Source of the DNA: Bacilli bacterium
GTDB taxonomy: Bacteria; Bacillota_I; Bacilli_A; RF39; UBA660
DNA: 64,000 nucleotides
Direction: 5' to 3'
NCBI GenBank assembly: GCA_017511805.1
Contig: JAFWJA010000015.1
Span: forward strand, 191,098 to 255,097
In this document: one piece after another, positions 50,701-60,774 of the stretch
How positions within the stretch are numbered: the first letter of the stretch is position 1
Layout: each line of letters opens with the position of its first letter
Made by a program: the position numbers and the translations under genes
Notes under the pieces: model-generated
The model's input: the letters and a program-made list of their open reading frames with translations, nothing else
What the model was told of the DNA's origin: nothing
The model's database searches: none

Positions 50701-52217
50701 TTTTTATTAAATGTTTGTTTTAATAAAATGTTTTTATAATATTTATACTCATTACTATTTCTATATAAAATGATTATAATTGTATTTGGTAATAAAATGC
50801 TTATTAGTATTTTTAAAATAAAAGTAAAAATAGAATAATCATTAAAGATTTTTAAAACGAAAAACGTTAATATAGTGTTAATTAATGTAACTATAATATA
50901 TTCTAAATATTTAAAAACATAATATTTAAAGTTTTTATTAAATCCATATTTATATAATACAAATGGTTCTACCCATACACATACAGTTATTGAACTTATA
51001 AAAGTACCTAAAAAGACTCCAAAAGCACCAAATTTTAATGCAAATATAACTGAAAATACCAGATTAACAATTGCTTCAACAATTGCCTTCCATCTATCTA
51101 TATAAAATAATCCAGACGCTTCTCTAAATACAGATACTGATTTTCTCATTCCAGTTATGTAAAAATTTATACCTAGTAAACAGACAGTATAAAAATCAAA
51201 CAAATATTTCTCTCCTACCCACAAAATAATTAAATGATTAAATAAACATATTAATGAAGTTGTTGCTATTGAATAAATCCAAAAGTTCAAAAAATTCGTT
51301 TTTTTAAAAATAGATTCTTGTTTCTCTTTTTTTTCACTCACACACAAATTTCCTACACTTGCTGTTAATGATGTAAATATTTGTGAAAAAATAGTATGAA
51401 GAGCATTAATAACTAAATAATAATTCGAATAAATTCCTACAGCTACTAAATTAACCAGTTTTGATAATAAAATATTATCTGTTGATATTACAATTGCACT
51501 ACCTACTTTATGCATCATCATAGCTTTAGTATTGTTTTTAATTGTTTTTTTATATTCTTCATTTAATCTTATTTTTTCTTTATTTTTCAAGTAAGGGTAC
51601 ATTTTATTTGCTTTTTTTGAAATCAACAAATTCTCTACAATAGTTGATATAATTTGGATTAATAAAAAGCCTATATAATCGTTAAATAGTAATAAATATA
51701 TTATCTGAAAAACATTCATAATGAAATAAATACTATAGCGATAAAGCGTGGCAATATATCTATTTTGATCTGCAATTATTAGATTCCTTTTATATGAAAA
51801 AAAATAAGACACAGATGAGTTAATAACAAATAAAATAAATATAAAGTATATATTACTAATATCTGGCATTTCCCCAATAAAATATTCTAAAAAAGGAGTA
51901 AATAATATTCCAATTAAGAATATTACAATGCCAATTATATAATATACTTTTTTATATAATTGCATTAGCATTGTACAATTTTTAATATTTTTTTCTTTTA
52001 ATGGCTTATATAAACTAAACGTAATTGCTTCACCTATACCTAACTCAGCCAAAGAAAGCATTGTTAATATATTTGTAAACAATCCATTAATTCCTAGATA
52101 TTCAGCGCCAAGAATTTTTATAAATATTATTCTTGAAAAGAAACTTATAATCAAGGCAAATATTTGGCCAACAAAAGCATAGGTTACATTTTTAATACTT
52201 TTTGAAATTCTTGACAT
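50685..52217 (-). CDS. wzx: Polysaccharide flippase (Wzx family)
   Basis: Encodes 510 residues with about 12-14 membrane helices. The start NVTYAFVGQIFALIISFFSR and FIKILGAEYLGINGLFTNIL are typical of Firmicutes lipopolysaccharide/capsule flippases (MOP superfamily). It moves undecaprenyl-linked repeat units across the membrane to Wzy. Its ATG overlaps the wzy stop by one base. Confidence 0.92.
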   Translation of the reverse strand: MSRISKSIKNVTYAFVGQIFALIISFFSRIIFIKILGAEYLGINGLFTNILTMLSLAELGIGEAITFSLYKPLKEKNIKNCTMLMQLYKKVYYIIGIVIFLIGILFTPFLEYFIGEMPDISNIYFIFILFVINSSVSYFFSYKRNLIIADQNRYIATLYRYSIYFIMNVFQIIYLLLFNDYIGFLLIQIISTIVENLLISKKANKMYPYLKNKEKIRLNEEYKKTIKNNTKAMMMHKVGSAIVISTDNILLSKLVNLVAVGIYSNYYLVINALHTIFSQIFTSLTASVGNLCVSEKKEKQESIFKKTNFLNFWIYSIATTSLICLFNHLIILWVGEKYLFDFYTVCLLGINFYITGMRKSVSVFREASGLFYIDRWKAIVEAIVNLVFSVIFALKFGAFGVFLGTFISSITVCVWVEPFVLYKYGFNKNFKYYVFKYLEYIIVTLINTILTFFVLKIFNDYSIFTFILKILISILLPNTIIIILYRNSNEYKYYKNILLKQTFNKKHTKN

Positions 52218-53566
52218 TATTGTACCTCCTTTTTTCTATACTTAGATGTGTGATTTATATTGAAAATAAGGAATAAAATTACAAAACAGTAAATTGAATC
52301 AAAGAAAAAATTAGAAAACTGCCCTCTATAAAAATCTATAGAAAACATTGAAATAATTATTGGCATTAAAACATTAAACTTATATATTTTATTTGAAATT
52401 ATAATTATCAAGAATATTAAAAATGGAACGCTTATTATAGCATATTTTCCAAAATTTATAATTCCTTCTGAAACTGGATTAAATGAAAAACCAACATTTA
52501 AATTATGGTCTTTTTCAAATTTATTCGCCAATCCTTCAGGTTTATTACTAACTAAAAAGCTAGGAAACAAACTATAGAAAGACGAAACAACATATGTTTT
52601 ACCATATTCATAATCTATATTATTAATTTGTTCAACATAATAATTAGATATTGAATATGTTAAATAGAATTCTCCTAGTGACATAAAAACTACATCCTCA
52701 GTTTTATGATTATTTAATGTAACATTTCCTCTTATAGATGCACTTAGAAGTAAAGCAATTACTGAAAGAATAAAAATCAATACATTTTTTAATTTTATCT
52801 TTACTAGTCTTGCAGCATAAAGAATAATAAAACCTAATAAAAATGTAACTATTATTCTTCTTTCGCATGTGATATATATGATCCAATATAATATTGTAAA
52901 AATTATTCTGAAAATCATTAGTTTCTTTTTTTCATAATTATTATTTATATAATAACATGTTAATAATAATGAATATATCATTACAATAAGATTTACATAA
53001 TGACTAACTTCACTATTTGTTATTTCTCTTTTTTGCAAGGTGGTTAAAGATAAGAAATTCCCAAATGAAAGAACTTTATATAAATTATATATAGAAAAAA
53101 ACACTATAATTACGTCTAATATATTTATCTTATTGAAAAATGATTTTAATTTTGAAAACTTTACAGATATTCCATCTTTAATGTTTAAACTTTTTATTTG
53201 ATTTGAAATGGTCAATAATATCAAAGTAATAAGATAAATATAAATATAGAAAGTAGTAGTATTGGTCATTGTTTCTGTATTTATTTTATAATAGTGAATT
53301 ACAGGTTGATAATGATTAACAATAAAGACTACGATTGCAAATAGTACATAAGGAATAAAAACTGAGGCATATATAAAAGCTGGCGAACTAAGCATTAAAT
53401 TCAAACTTTTTAATTTCTTTTTACAATAAACCAAAAAAAGTAAATATGTAAATACTAATAATACAATTTGAGATATCAAATCACACAAAAAATAATTAAT
53501 TACCATCATTATTGTGTATAAAACAGAAAAAAGTACATTAATACCAAGTTCTTTTTTATTTATCAT
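52217..53566 (-). CDS. wzy: Oligosaccharide repeat-unit polymerase (Wzy-like)
   Basis: Encodes 449 residues with about 12 hydrophobic helices and one longer outer loop (about 280-350) holding YYVEQINNIDYEYGKTYVVS and PEGLANKFEKDHNLN. These features are usual for Wzy-type polymerases, which vary greatly in sequence. Position between a GT2 and the flippase supports the role. It overlaps the GT2 gene by four bases. Confidence 0.8.
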   Translation of the reverse strand: MINKKELGINVLFSVLYTIMMVINYFLCDLISQIVLLVFTYLLFLVYCKKKLKSLNLMLSSPAFIYASVFIPYVLFAIVVFIVNHYQPVIHYYKINTETMTNTTTFYIYIYLITLILLTISNQIKSLNIKDGISVKFSKLKSFFNKINILDVIIVFFSIYNLYKVLSFGNFLSLTTLQKREITNSEVSHYVNLIVMIYSLLLTCYYINNNYEKKKLMIFRIIFTILYWIIYITCERRIIVTFLLGFIILYAARLVKIKLKNVLIFILSVIALLLSASIRGNVTLNNHKTEDVVFMSLGEFYLTYSISNYYVEQINNIDYEYGKTYVVSSFYSLFPSFLVSNKPEGLANKFEKDHNLNVGFSFNPVSEGIINFGKYAIISVPFLIFLIIIISNKIYKFNVLMPIIISMFSIDFYRGQFSNFFFDSIYCFVILFLIFNINHTSKYRKKEVQ

Positions 53567-54606
53567 GATTTGTTCCTCCTTTTTAGTATTCTATATAGAG
53601 GTTTATAAAATAAAATGACAGTCAAGCAAAATTTATTAATTTTATTTTTATATATCATTTTTATAAAAGTTTTCTTTTTATTCTTAATTAGACTTAAACT
53701 ATCATATTCTATTTGATTTAACATAAATGATATTTTTTTATTATCCATATATTGATTAATATAATTTTTGTATGTTTTAAAATTAATAGCATCTGCAAAG
53801 GATAATCTAATAAAATGATTAACTACTAGTTCTATCATTCTAACTAATGATACTTGATAATCATTTTCATTGTTTTTTTGTGTAAATATTACGAGGTCAT
53901 AATATACATCGATAGTATCTTGAATATTTTTTAATAATCTTTCGATTTTAATATTTTTTGTTATACTATTTTGATTATATCTATAATTATAACCGTAATA
54001 ATCAATTGTTCTTATTCTATTTATATTTTTGTATAGATTTAAATTGAATTCTAAGTCCTCTCCTAGTGCTATTTTTGTATTTATATTATTTATATCATTA
54101 ATTATTGATGCCCTTCTAAATATTTGTCTTACAGCATTATTATACTTATAATTTCTACATATTTCTTTATATAAAGTATTAATATTAATTTCTGAATTAT
54201 CAAAATCCTTTTTATACTTTATAATTTCTTTTTCATTTTTTACAATACGCATATTACAGCGTGTTAAATCCATTTTATCTATAGTTATATTTTTATAAAG
54301 AACCTCAACATAATCTTTATCAATCCAATCATCAGAATCTAAAAATATAATATATTTTCCATTAGATTTTTTTATTCCATCTAGCCTTGTATATAAAAGG
54401 CCTTTATTTGATCTTGAAAAATACTTGATTCTTTTATCTTTTTTAGCATATTTAGATAATATATTTAAACTATTATCTGTTGAACCATCATTTATACATA
54501 TAACTTCAAAATTCTTATATGTTTGATTTAAAACGCTATCCAAACATTTTTTTAAATATTTTTCAACATTATAAACTGGTATAATTATACTAATTTTTTC
54601 TTTCAT
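53563..54606 (-). CDS. Family 2 glycosyltransferase
   Basis: Encodes 347 residues from the ATG at 54606, after AAAGG; an earlier ATG lies within the upstream gene. The GT-A fold start ISIIIPVYNVEKYLKKCLDS, the INDGSTDNS motif and the DSDDWIDKDYVE DxD site define the family. It adds a sugar to the lipid-linked repeat unit; donor and acceptor cannot be read from sequence. The C-terminal third is basic and helical. Confidence 0.9.
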   Translation of the reverse strand: MKEKISIIIPVYNVEKYLKKCLDSVLNQTYKNFEVICINDGSTDNSLNILSKYAKKDKRIKYFSRSNKGLLYTRLDGIKKSNGKYIIFLDSDDWIDKDYVEVLYKNITIDKMDLTRCNMRIVKNEKEIIKYKKDFDNSEININTLYKEICRNYKYNNAVRQIFRRASIINDINNINTKIALGEDLEFNLNLYKNINRIRTIDYYGYNYRYNQNSITKNIKIERLLKNIQDTIDVYYDLVIFTQKNNENDYQVSLVRMIELVVNHFIRLSFADAINFKTYKNYINQYMDNKKISFMLNQIEYDSLSLIKNKKKTFIKMIYKNKINKFCLTVILFYKPLYRILKRRNKS

Positions 54607-54607
54607 A

Positions 54608-55780
54608 TTATTCACTACCTTTAAATACATTTGAATAAAATTCTTTTCTTATTCTATCAATTTTTTTTGGTGTAAATTGTTTCGAATAATAAAAATTTCT
54701 GATAGATTGATCAATTAAATCTTGATTTTTCAGATTAATAACTCTATTTTTTAGTTGTTTTACATTTTTCTTTTTAAAAATACATTTTTCTTCAATTATT
54801 TCTGGAATTCCACCTGCATTTGAACCAATTATTGGTAAACCTAGACTCATAGCTTCAACTACAGCTCTAGGCAAACCCTCTTGTAAGCTTGGTTGAATAT
54901 ATAAATGCATTTTTCCTAATAATTCAAAAACTTCATTATGAGATTTAGAACCAAGAAAATGTACATTATCTTTTAAATCGTATTTGTCAACAAATTTAAT
55001 TAACCTATTATTATCTCCTCCACCAATTAAATAATAATTTAGATTATATCCCTCATTTTTTAATTCTTTTATTGCCTTCATAACATATTCTTGCCCTTTA
55101 TATTTTAATTGTACCGAAGCCACTGTAACAATATTCATTTTTTTAATATTACATTTATCTAGTTGTTTGATTCTATTTTTTTCATATTTTTCATTTTTAT
55201 CGATTATTAATGTATCTGTACAGCCTATATTATTATTTTTATTTGGATATCTTTTTTGTAGAAATTTGTTAGTAACATATATAACGTTAGGAGCTTTTTT
55301 AATTGCTGATTTTGTTTTGATATACATAATTGGAGCAATTAATTTGCCTCCAAATCTAGCATGATTCATATATCCATCCCATGCACAAGCAACCATTTCT
55401 ATAATATATTTTTTGTTATATTTGATAGCACTTTTACAAGCAATTAATCCTAAAACACTTGGAAGTCTTATTATTAAATTATCGCTATTCTTAACTATTT
55501 CATCCATTTCTTTTACAATTCTTTTATGTTTTTTTATGATATCAGGTATATCAGAATATGACATTATAGGCTTAACAGAAATTTTTTTACCATTAGTTTT
55601 TTTATATCCTTTATTCTGATTTGTAAAATTTGATATTTTTTTATATCTTGTAGTTACAATTATTTCATCACAAATATTTAGATATCTTTCTTTAAAAAAA
55701 TCATAAGTTAATGTTTGGGCATAATAATCATTATGTGAATCTTTTAATAGAATGGTATCAAATACAAAAATAGTTTTCAT
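54608..55780 (-). CDS. Family 4 glycosyltransferase
   Basis: Encodes 390 residues. The GT-B fold with the C-terminal GT4 signature: VTVASVQLKYKGQEYVMKAI, GGGDNNRLIKFVDKY and QPSLQEGLPRAVVEAMSLGL (the E-x7-E donor-sugar motif). It takes part in repeat-unit assembly. It shares a single base with the upstream pyruvyl transferase gene. Confidence 0.9.
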   Translation of the reverse strand: MKTIFVFDTILLKDSHNDYYAQTLTYDFFKERYLNICDEIIVTTRYKKISNFTNQNKGYKKTNGKKISVKPIMSYSDIPDIIKKHKRIVKEMDEIVKNSDNLIIRLPSVLGLIACKSAIKYNKKYIIEMVACAWDGYMNHARFGGKLIAPIMYIKTKSAIKKAPNVIYVTNKFLQKRYPNKNNNIGCTDTLIIDKNEKYEKNRIKQLDKCNIKKMNIVTVASVQLKYKGQEYVMKAIKELKNEGYNLNYYLIGGGDNNRLIKFVDKYDLKDNVHFLGSKSHNEVFELLGKMHLYIQPSLQEGLPRAVVEAMSLGLPIIGSNAGGIPEIIEEKCIFKKKNVKQLKNRVINLKNQDLIDQSIRNFYYSKQFTPKKIDRIRKEFYSNVFKGSE

Positions 55781-57033
55781 TATTTCACAACCTTTTCTAT
55801 TTTAGATTGAATTTCTTTATTTATTTCAATTATCCTGTTATTTAATTTTAATCTAATCTGTTTTTCATTTTTGATCATATTTTCTATTTTTTCTAATAAA
55901 ATGTTGGAATTAATTTGATCAATTTCTACAATATAATCTTCTAGTCCCACAGTTTCCATAATTCCATTAGTTTTTTTCTCATATGCAATGGCAGTTGTTG
56001 GAATACACATACTAGTTGCAAATATGTTCGAATGCATTCTTGTTCCAATAAAAAAATTCATTTTGCCTATTACTGATTTTATTTCATTAGGAGACCAGTC
56101 ATCACTTCTAATTATAAAATTGTTTCTATTTTTTTTAGGCAATAGATTTTTGATTTTTTTAGCAATTATTGTATCGTCTCCTGTATATACAGTTACTTGG
56201 GGTATAAAAATGAATTTACATTTTCTTATTTTAAATTCTTTAATCATTAAGTCAACTATACTTTTTATATAATTATTCATTGCTTCTTTTTTGTTTTTTG
56301 AATAAGGAAAATTCCAATTTCTAACAGTTATTCCAAAAAGAATATTGTTATCTTTTGTTAAATTGTCAATAAAATCTATTTTAATATCTTGAGGTTTTAA
56401 TGCAAATGCCATATCAGGAATAAGCTCATATTTGTTTTTTTGTAAAAAACTACTTAAATAATTATATGTTATTCTTTCTCTTGCAAAAACAAAATCTACT
56501 TTTTTTAATATTCTTTCAGTCAAAAACTTTATTGTTTTTTTCTTTATAGGTTCAATACTTGTTCCCATAATATAAACCGGTTTAGCAAATAATGTATCTA
56601 TATAGATTTGATAAAGATGCATTATACTTTCGTATTTTTTTCCTCCTAGAAATCCGCCTCCACAAACAATAATAATATCTGAGTCTCTTAATACTCTAAG
56701 ACTGTCTATTTTATCTATAGTCTTTGACTTACAAACTTTTAATCTTATATGTAATATTATTAACCTTATAAAAAGTTTAATAATAGCAAACATTCTGCCA
56801 ATTTTCCCTTTTTTATATGGATAAGGATTTAATATATTACTGTAGACTTTATTTATACAAGGATCTTTACAATACTTTTTTTCATCTATTTTCGGAGTAA
56901 ATGACAGAATATTAAATTCAACATTTTTATATATTTTTTTTAGTATATCTATTGTAGCAAGTAATATTCCAGCATCTCCTTTATTATACCAAGTATATGC
57001 ATTTGTAATTGTGATTTTAGTTTTATTACCCAT
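55780..57033 (-). CDS. Polysaccharide pyruvyl transferase family protein
   Basis: Encodes 417 residues. The start ITITNAYTWYNKGDAGILLA, the DIIIVCGGGFLGG block, FARERITYNYL and the C-terminal GTRMHSNIFATSM match the CsaB/WcaK family, which transfers pyruvate from phosphoenolpyruvate to a sugar. A pyruvylated repeat unit would be acidic, perhaps making up for the lost ugd gene. It lies five bases from the upstream GT4 gene. Confidence 0.9.
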   Translation of the reverse strand: MGNKTKITITNAYTWYNKGDAGILLATIDILKKIYKNVEFNILSFTPKIDEKKYCKDPCINKVYSNILNPYPYKKGKIGRMFAIIKLFIRLIILHIRLKVCKSKTIDKIDSLRVLRDSDIIIVCGGGFLGGKKYESIMHLYQIYIDTLFAKPVYIMGTSIEPIKKKTIKFLTERILKKVDFVFARERITYNYLSSFLQKNKYELIPDMAFALKPQDIKIDFIDNLTKDNNILFGITVRNWNFPYSKNKKEAMNNYIKSIVDLMIKEFKIRKCKFIFIPQVTVYTGDDTIIAKKIKNLLPKKNRNNFIIRSDDWSPNEIKSVIGKMNFFIGTRMHSNIFATSMCIPTTAIAYEKKTNGIMETVGLEDYIVEIDQINSNILLEKIENMIKNEKQIRLKLNNRIIEINKEIQSKIEKVVK

Positions 57034-57038
57034 AATTA

Positions 57039-58172
57039 TTAATTACTCCTTTCAAAAATTATTATTTCACTATATTTATTTTCTAAATTATTTGCTTCTT
57101 TCTCAATATTGAAACCATATTTTGATATTTCGTGTTCTGTATCATATTTTTTGTAATTAATTAAGTCTTTCAATATATTATTACACCATTCTTCTGCTGA
57201 TTGATCAATAGACATGAACTTAGTAGAATCCATTACTTTGGTTTCTTTTGTCATATCATTAGATAAATAACATAAATTTCCAGATGATTGTGCCTCAACT
57301 CCAACTACAGGTAGTCCTTCGTATAAAGATGGTAATAAAAATACATCAAATACTTGATATAATTCATTAGCATCATTTCTTTGACCAAGAAATCTAACTG
57401 AATTATTTAAATTTAGATCTTCTACTTTTTTCTTTATTTCATCTATTAATGGTCCTTGCCCAGCTAGTAATAGTATTGAGTCTTTTTCTTTTTTATGTAT
57501 TTCATTAAATATATCAATTAGAAATCTATGATTTTTTTGTTCTACAAATCTTCCTATATGACCTATTACTAGAGTATCCTTATTAATTTTTAATTCTTTT
57601 CTTTTCTTCATACCTAGTTTCGAATCATATTTAAATTTATTTAAGTCTATCGCATTATTCAATAAAAATACTTTACCTTTATCATAAGTCTTATTTCCAA
57701 ATAACCAACGACCAGATAATTCTGAACAACAAAAATAATCTGTTGCAAATAATTTGCTAAAAGGTTTAAATAATTGTTTTAATAAATTTTTCTTTTTTTC
57801 TTTTTTATTAGTTGTAGAATGACTATGAGCAATTCTTACAGGTACTTTAGCACTTTTAGCAGCCCATAAACTAAATACAGATAAAGTATTAATATGCGAA
57901 TGAACTATCTTATAATTTCCTTCTTTTAATATTTTTTTAAGCTCTTTATGGTATTTAAATACTTTTTGATATGGAGGTATTAATATTACTCTTCCTCCAA
58001 GTTTCTCTATTTCTTCATATGGAATATTAGTTGAATCATCATCACAAATAAAATCAAATTGTATTTTATTTCTATCTATATGTCTATAATAATTCATTAC
58101 AACAGATTCAACTCCACCACCTAACCATTTACCCATAATTTGAGCTATTCTAATTGGGTCTTTTTTCTTCAT
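57039..58172 (-). CDS. Family 4 glycosyltransferase
   Basis: Encodes 377 residues, GT-B fold. N-terminal IAQIMGKWLGGGVESVVMNY and HSHINTLSVFSLWAAKSAKV precede the GT4 domain with GHIGRFVEQKNHRFLIDIF, LLAGQGPL and LPSLYEGLPVVGVEAQSSG. This resembles EpsF/CapH-type transferases that extend the first sugar. It is the first gene after the initiating transferase, behind a hairpin that may attenuate transcription. Confidence 0.9.
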   Translation of the reverse strand: MKKKDPIRIAQIMGKWLGGGVESVVMNYYRHIDRNKIQFDFICDDDSTNIPYEEIEKLGGRVILIPPYQKVFKYHKELKKILKEGNYKIVHSHINTLSVFSLWAAKSAKVPVRIAHSHSTTNKKEKKKNLLKQLFKPFSKLFATDYFCCSELSGRWLFGNKTYDKGKVFLLNNAIDLNKFKYDSKLGMKKRKELKINKDTLVIGHIGRFVEQKNHRFLIDIFNEIHKKEKDSILLLAGQGPLIDEIKKKVEDLNLNNSVRFLGQRNDANELYQVFDVFLLPSLYEGLPVVGVEAQSSGNLCYLSNDMTKETKVMDSTKFMSIDQSAEEWCNNILKDLINYKKYDTEHEISKYGFNIEKEANNLENKYSEIIIFERSN

Positions 58173-58197
58173 ATTATTATACCTCCTTTACGTAACA

Positions 58198-58225
58198 AAA
58201 GACTATGAGGGTATGCATAGTCTTT
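58198..58225 (-). terminator. Attenuator-like hairpin after the initiating transferase
   Basis: AAAGACTATG (58198-58207) pairs with CATAGTCTTT (58216-58225). The downstream T tract on the minus strand is short, so it is likely to give partial termination within the operon. Confidence 0.6.
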
Positions 58226-58265
58226 GTGTTTTGAAGTTTTTTTTATGTTAAAATTTTACCCCTGT

Positions 58266-58940
58266 TTATTTAGCACCCTTACTTGAAAGTACAGATGTTA
58301 TAGTTTTAAAAATACATTTAATATCCATTTTTATTCCTCTATGTTGAATATAGTAGTATTCTAGTTTTAACCTTTCATCATATTCTTCAACATCAGATCT
58401 ACCATTGCAAGCCCACCAACCAGTAATTCCTGGTTTAACAGCTTCATATATTGAATGATCACCATTATGAGCATCTAGTTCTCCAATAATTAATGGTCTT
58501 GGTCCAATCATAGACATATCACCTTTTAATACATTTATAAATTGAGGCACTTCATCAATAGATAGTTTTCTAATGATTCTTCCTACTTTAGTAATTCTAG
58601 GGTCATTAGATAGTTTTTGATATTTATCCCATTCTTTTTTAGCTTCTTTGTTTTCATTTAAATAAACTTCTAATTTCTTATCAGCATTTTTAACCATTGA
58701 TCTAAATTTAAATAGTCTAAATGCTTTACCATTCTTTCCTACTCTTTTTTGAGTATAGAATATACTTGAAAAATCTCCAGTACACATATAACATATTTTA
58801 ATTATTATTGCTATTGGTATTATAAATACTAATCCAACTAAAGAACAAATAATATCAAATAGTCTTTTTATTATTTTATAAATAATCAAAGATATAGATT
58901 TTGTTTCAGTGTGTTCTAAAACAACTGCCTCTCCATTCAT
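58266..58940 (-). CDS. Initiating phosphoglycosyl transferase (PglC/WbaP-type)
   Basis: Encodes 224 residues. One membrane hairpin (about 33-57), then FYTQKRVGKNGKAFRLFKFR, the DPRITKVGRIIRKLSIDEVP block with the catalytic region, GDMSMIGPRP and the GITGWWACNGRSD segment. It transfers a sugar phosphate to undecaprenyl phosphate, the first step of repeat-unit synthesis. It is the first gene of the polysaccharide operon and has a strong promoter at 58984-59011. Confidence 0.94.
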   Translation of the reverse strand: MNGEAVVLEHTETKSISLIIYKIIKRLFDIICSLVGLVFIIPIAIIIKICYMCTGDFSSIFYTQKRVGKNGKAFRLFKFRSMVKNADKKLEVYLNENKEAKKEWDKYQKLSNDPRITKVGRIIRKLSIDEVPQFINVLKGDMSMIGPRPLIIGELDAHNGDHSIYEAVKPGITGWWACNGRSDVEEYDERLKLEYYYIQHRGIKMDIKCIFKTITSVLSSKGAK

Positions 58941-58983
58941 AACAAATCCCCCAATAAATAAATGTTTTTATAAAGTGCTATTT

Positions 58984-59024
58984 ATTATATAAATAAAATA
59001 AAAAATGTCAAACATTTTTTGACA
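58984..59024 (-). promoter_or_regulatory. Fused terminator and promoter of the polysaccharide operon
   Basis: On the minus strand TGTCAAA (59018-59024) pairs with TTTGACA (59006-59012), followed by a T-run: a terminator for the OLD-family gene. TTGACA (59006-59011) in the descending arm is the -35, with TATAAT (58984-58989) 16 bases away. Confidence 0.8.
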
Positions 59025-59058
59025 ATATTCGACATTTTATAGATATAAATTGTAATTT

Positions 59059-60462
59059 TTATAAATTTTCAATAGATTTATTATATTCATTTATTGATTT
59101 CATTAAATTAATGAAGTAATCTTTATATTCCATTTTTATTCTTCCATTTTCAAAAGTAATTCCTTCTTTAGCTTTATTATTTTTCTCATTTTTGTCTCTA
59201 ATATCATCTTTTGGAAGAATTATAAAGTTATAATTTGGATAAGATTCTTTTACTTCTAAAAATTCTTTTTTTTGATCACCGTCATATATTGCAGTTACTT
59301 TTCTAAATTTTAGATTTTGTAATAAGTGTAATACTTTTTTGATTTTTGCATATCCGCCTGCTCCCCAACCAAATAAATTGAAATTAGTTGTTATATTTAA
59401 ATCATTACAAAGTTTTGATATTATGACCACATCTTCTTGGCCTTCTGTAATAGTAATGTGATCTGTTAAAAAGAATAATTCTCTCCCATCAAGTCCAAAT
59501 ACATGTGGTGAATTAATATCTTTACTTACTTCATCAAAAAATTTTCTGTCAAGTTCATCTATACTTCCAGTATGTATGTTATACTTTTCATCTTTAAACG
59601 TTCTTATTAAATTGCCACCATTTATTAATGCTTTTATTGATATAAAATATGGAGAGTGAGTAGCAATAATTATTTGTCTTGTCTTTGAATAATCTTCTAA
59701 ATAATTTATTACTTTTTTTTGTAAAGAAGGATGCAATGACAATTCTGGTTCATCAATTATTATTGTTTTATTTTCTTCAAAATCATATAGAGTATCAACT
59801 ATTGTAAAAATACTCCAATATCCATCTCCCATTCCTTCTCTAGTGTGCGAAATTGTTTTATTATTAAATAAGACTTTAATATAATAATTACCATTATCTT
59901 CTTGCTCTATTGTCCAATCAAAATCTTTCCCTAATATATCTTTTAATATTTTATCAAATTTATTCTTATTTTTTTGCCAATCAAAAATTCTAGATTCATA
60001 ATTCATTATGGTTGAAGTTCTATTTTTTGTATTTACTATATGGCTTATTGAAAATGAATTTCTATCAAAATTTGAATTTGAATTCATATAATAATCAGAG
60101 TACCTCCTTGAACTTAAACAATATGCAATATCATCTTTATTACAATTAATAGTTTCTGTGGAACTTCCTCCTTCAGGTAATGTTCTGATAATAGAAACAT
60201 CATCATTTTCATCTACAAATTCTATATTTATAATACTATTATTATTTTTATTTCTTTTGCCTTCAGAAAAAGTAATAGTTCCAAAATAATTATTGTCAAT
60301 ATTATGTAATCTTAGAGCTTCAATTATAGTAGTTTTCCCAGTATTATTAGGACCAACAATAAAATTCAATCCACTACCTAACTTACCATTAGGCAACGAG
60401 AAACTTATATTGTTTTCTTCACCAAATCCTCTTAATCCATTTATTTTAACACTTTTAATCAT
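59059..60462 (-). CDS. OLD-family ATPase with TOPRIM nuclease domain
   Basis: Encodes 467 residues from the ATG at 60462, after GAGGTGG. The SMC-like ATPase has Walker A VGPNNTGKTT (about 36-45), a divergent signature region HTREGMGDGYWS, Walker B KTIIIDEPELSLHP and H-loop ATHSP. The TOPRIM domain (about 345-415) has TEGQEDVVIISK, the WGAGGYAKI glycine motif and the acidic pair in AIYDGDQ. OLD nucleases act in phage defence, alone or with partners. No UvrD-like Gabija partner is present. An extended -10 and an upstream terminator indicate separate transcription. Confidence 0.9.
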   Translation of the reverse strand: MIKSVKINGLRGFGEENNISFSLPNGKLGSGLNFIVGPNNTGKTTIIEALRLHNIDNNYFGTITFSEGKRNKNNNSIINIEFVDENDDVSIIRTLPEGGSSTETINCNKDDIAYCLSSRRYSDYYMNSNSNFDRNSFSISHIVNTKNRTSTIMNYESRIFDWQKNKNKFDKILKDILGKDFDWTIEQEDNGNYYIKVLFNNKTISHTREGMGDGYWSIFTIVDTLYDFEENKTIIIDEPELSLHPSLQKKVINYLEDYSKTRQIIIATHSPYFISIKALINGGNLIRTFKDEKYNIHTGSIDELDRKFFDEVSKDINSPHVFGLDGRELFFLTDHITITEGQEDVVIISKLCNDLNITTNFNLFGWGAGGYAKIKKVLHLLQNLKFRKVTAIYDGDQKKEFLEVKESYPNYNFIILPKDDIRDKNEKNNKAKEGITFENGRIKMEYKDYFINLMKSINEYNKSIENL

Positions 60463-60485
60463 TAAAACCACCTCTATTTGCTTGT

Positions 60486-60494
60486 ATTATATCA
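60486..60494 (-). promoter_or_regulatory. Extended -10 promoter of the OLD gene
   Basis: TGATATAAT on the minus strand (60494 down to 60486), close to the GAGGTGG ribosome binding site. No convincing -35. Confidence 0.5.
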
Positions 60495-60512
60495 TATTTG
60501 TTATTTTTTACA

Positions 60513-60540
60513 TAAAAAAAGTAAATTTACATTTACTTTT
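60513..60540 (-). terminator. Rho-independent terminator after the 76-residue gene
   Basis: AAAAGTAAAT (60531-60540 on the minus strand) pairs with ATTTACTTTT (60517-60526), followed by T. It separates the nuclease unit from the OLD gene. Confidence 0.75.
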
Positions 60541-60763
60541 CGTTATATTTACTTGTATCTTTTATTCTAATTTTTTTATTTATTGCTTCTTCTAATACTT
60601 TGTTTCTAAAATCTTTTGAATATTTTCTTAATTCTTCAATTATTTCATTATCCATTGGATATTTTTCTAAATAAGTTTTAGAACAAATATCATACTGAAT
60701 ATCTAGTAATTCATCTATAAGTGGACCTATATCTATTTTACCTTGAAATGGATTATCTTTCAT
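60533..60763 (-). CDS. Small hypothetical protein, 76 residues
   Basis: Not recognised. Acidic N-terminal half (IDIGPLIDELLDIQYDICSK) and a basic C-terminus, probably helical. AAAGGAGA precedes the ATG at 60763, overlapping the end of the nuclease gene 11 bases away, so the two are co-transcribed. It may be a partner or inhibitor of the nuclease; nothing in its sequence proves that. Confidence 0.6.
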   Translation of the reverse strand: MKDNPFQGKIDIGPLIDELLDIQYDICSKTYLEKYPMDNEIIEELRKYSKDFRNKVLEEAINKKIRIKDTSKYNEK

Positions 60764-60774
60764 ATTTATCTCCT

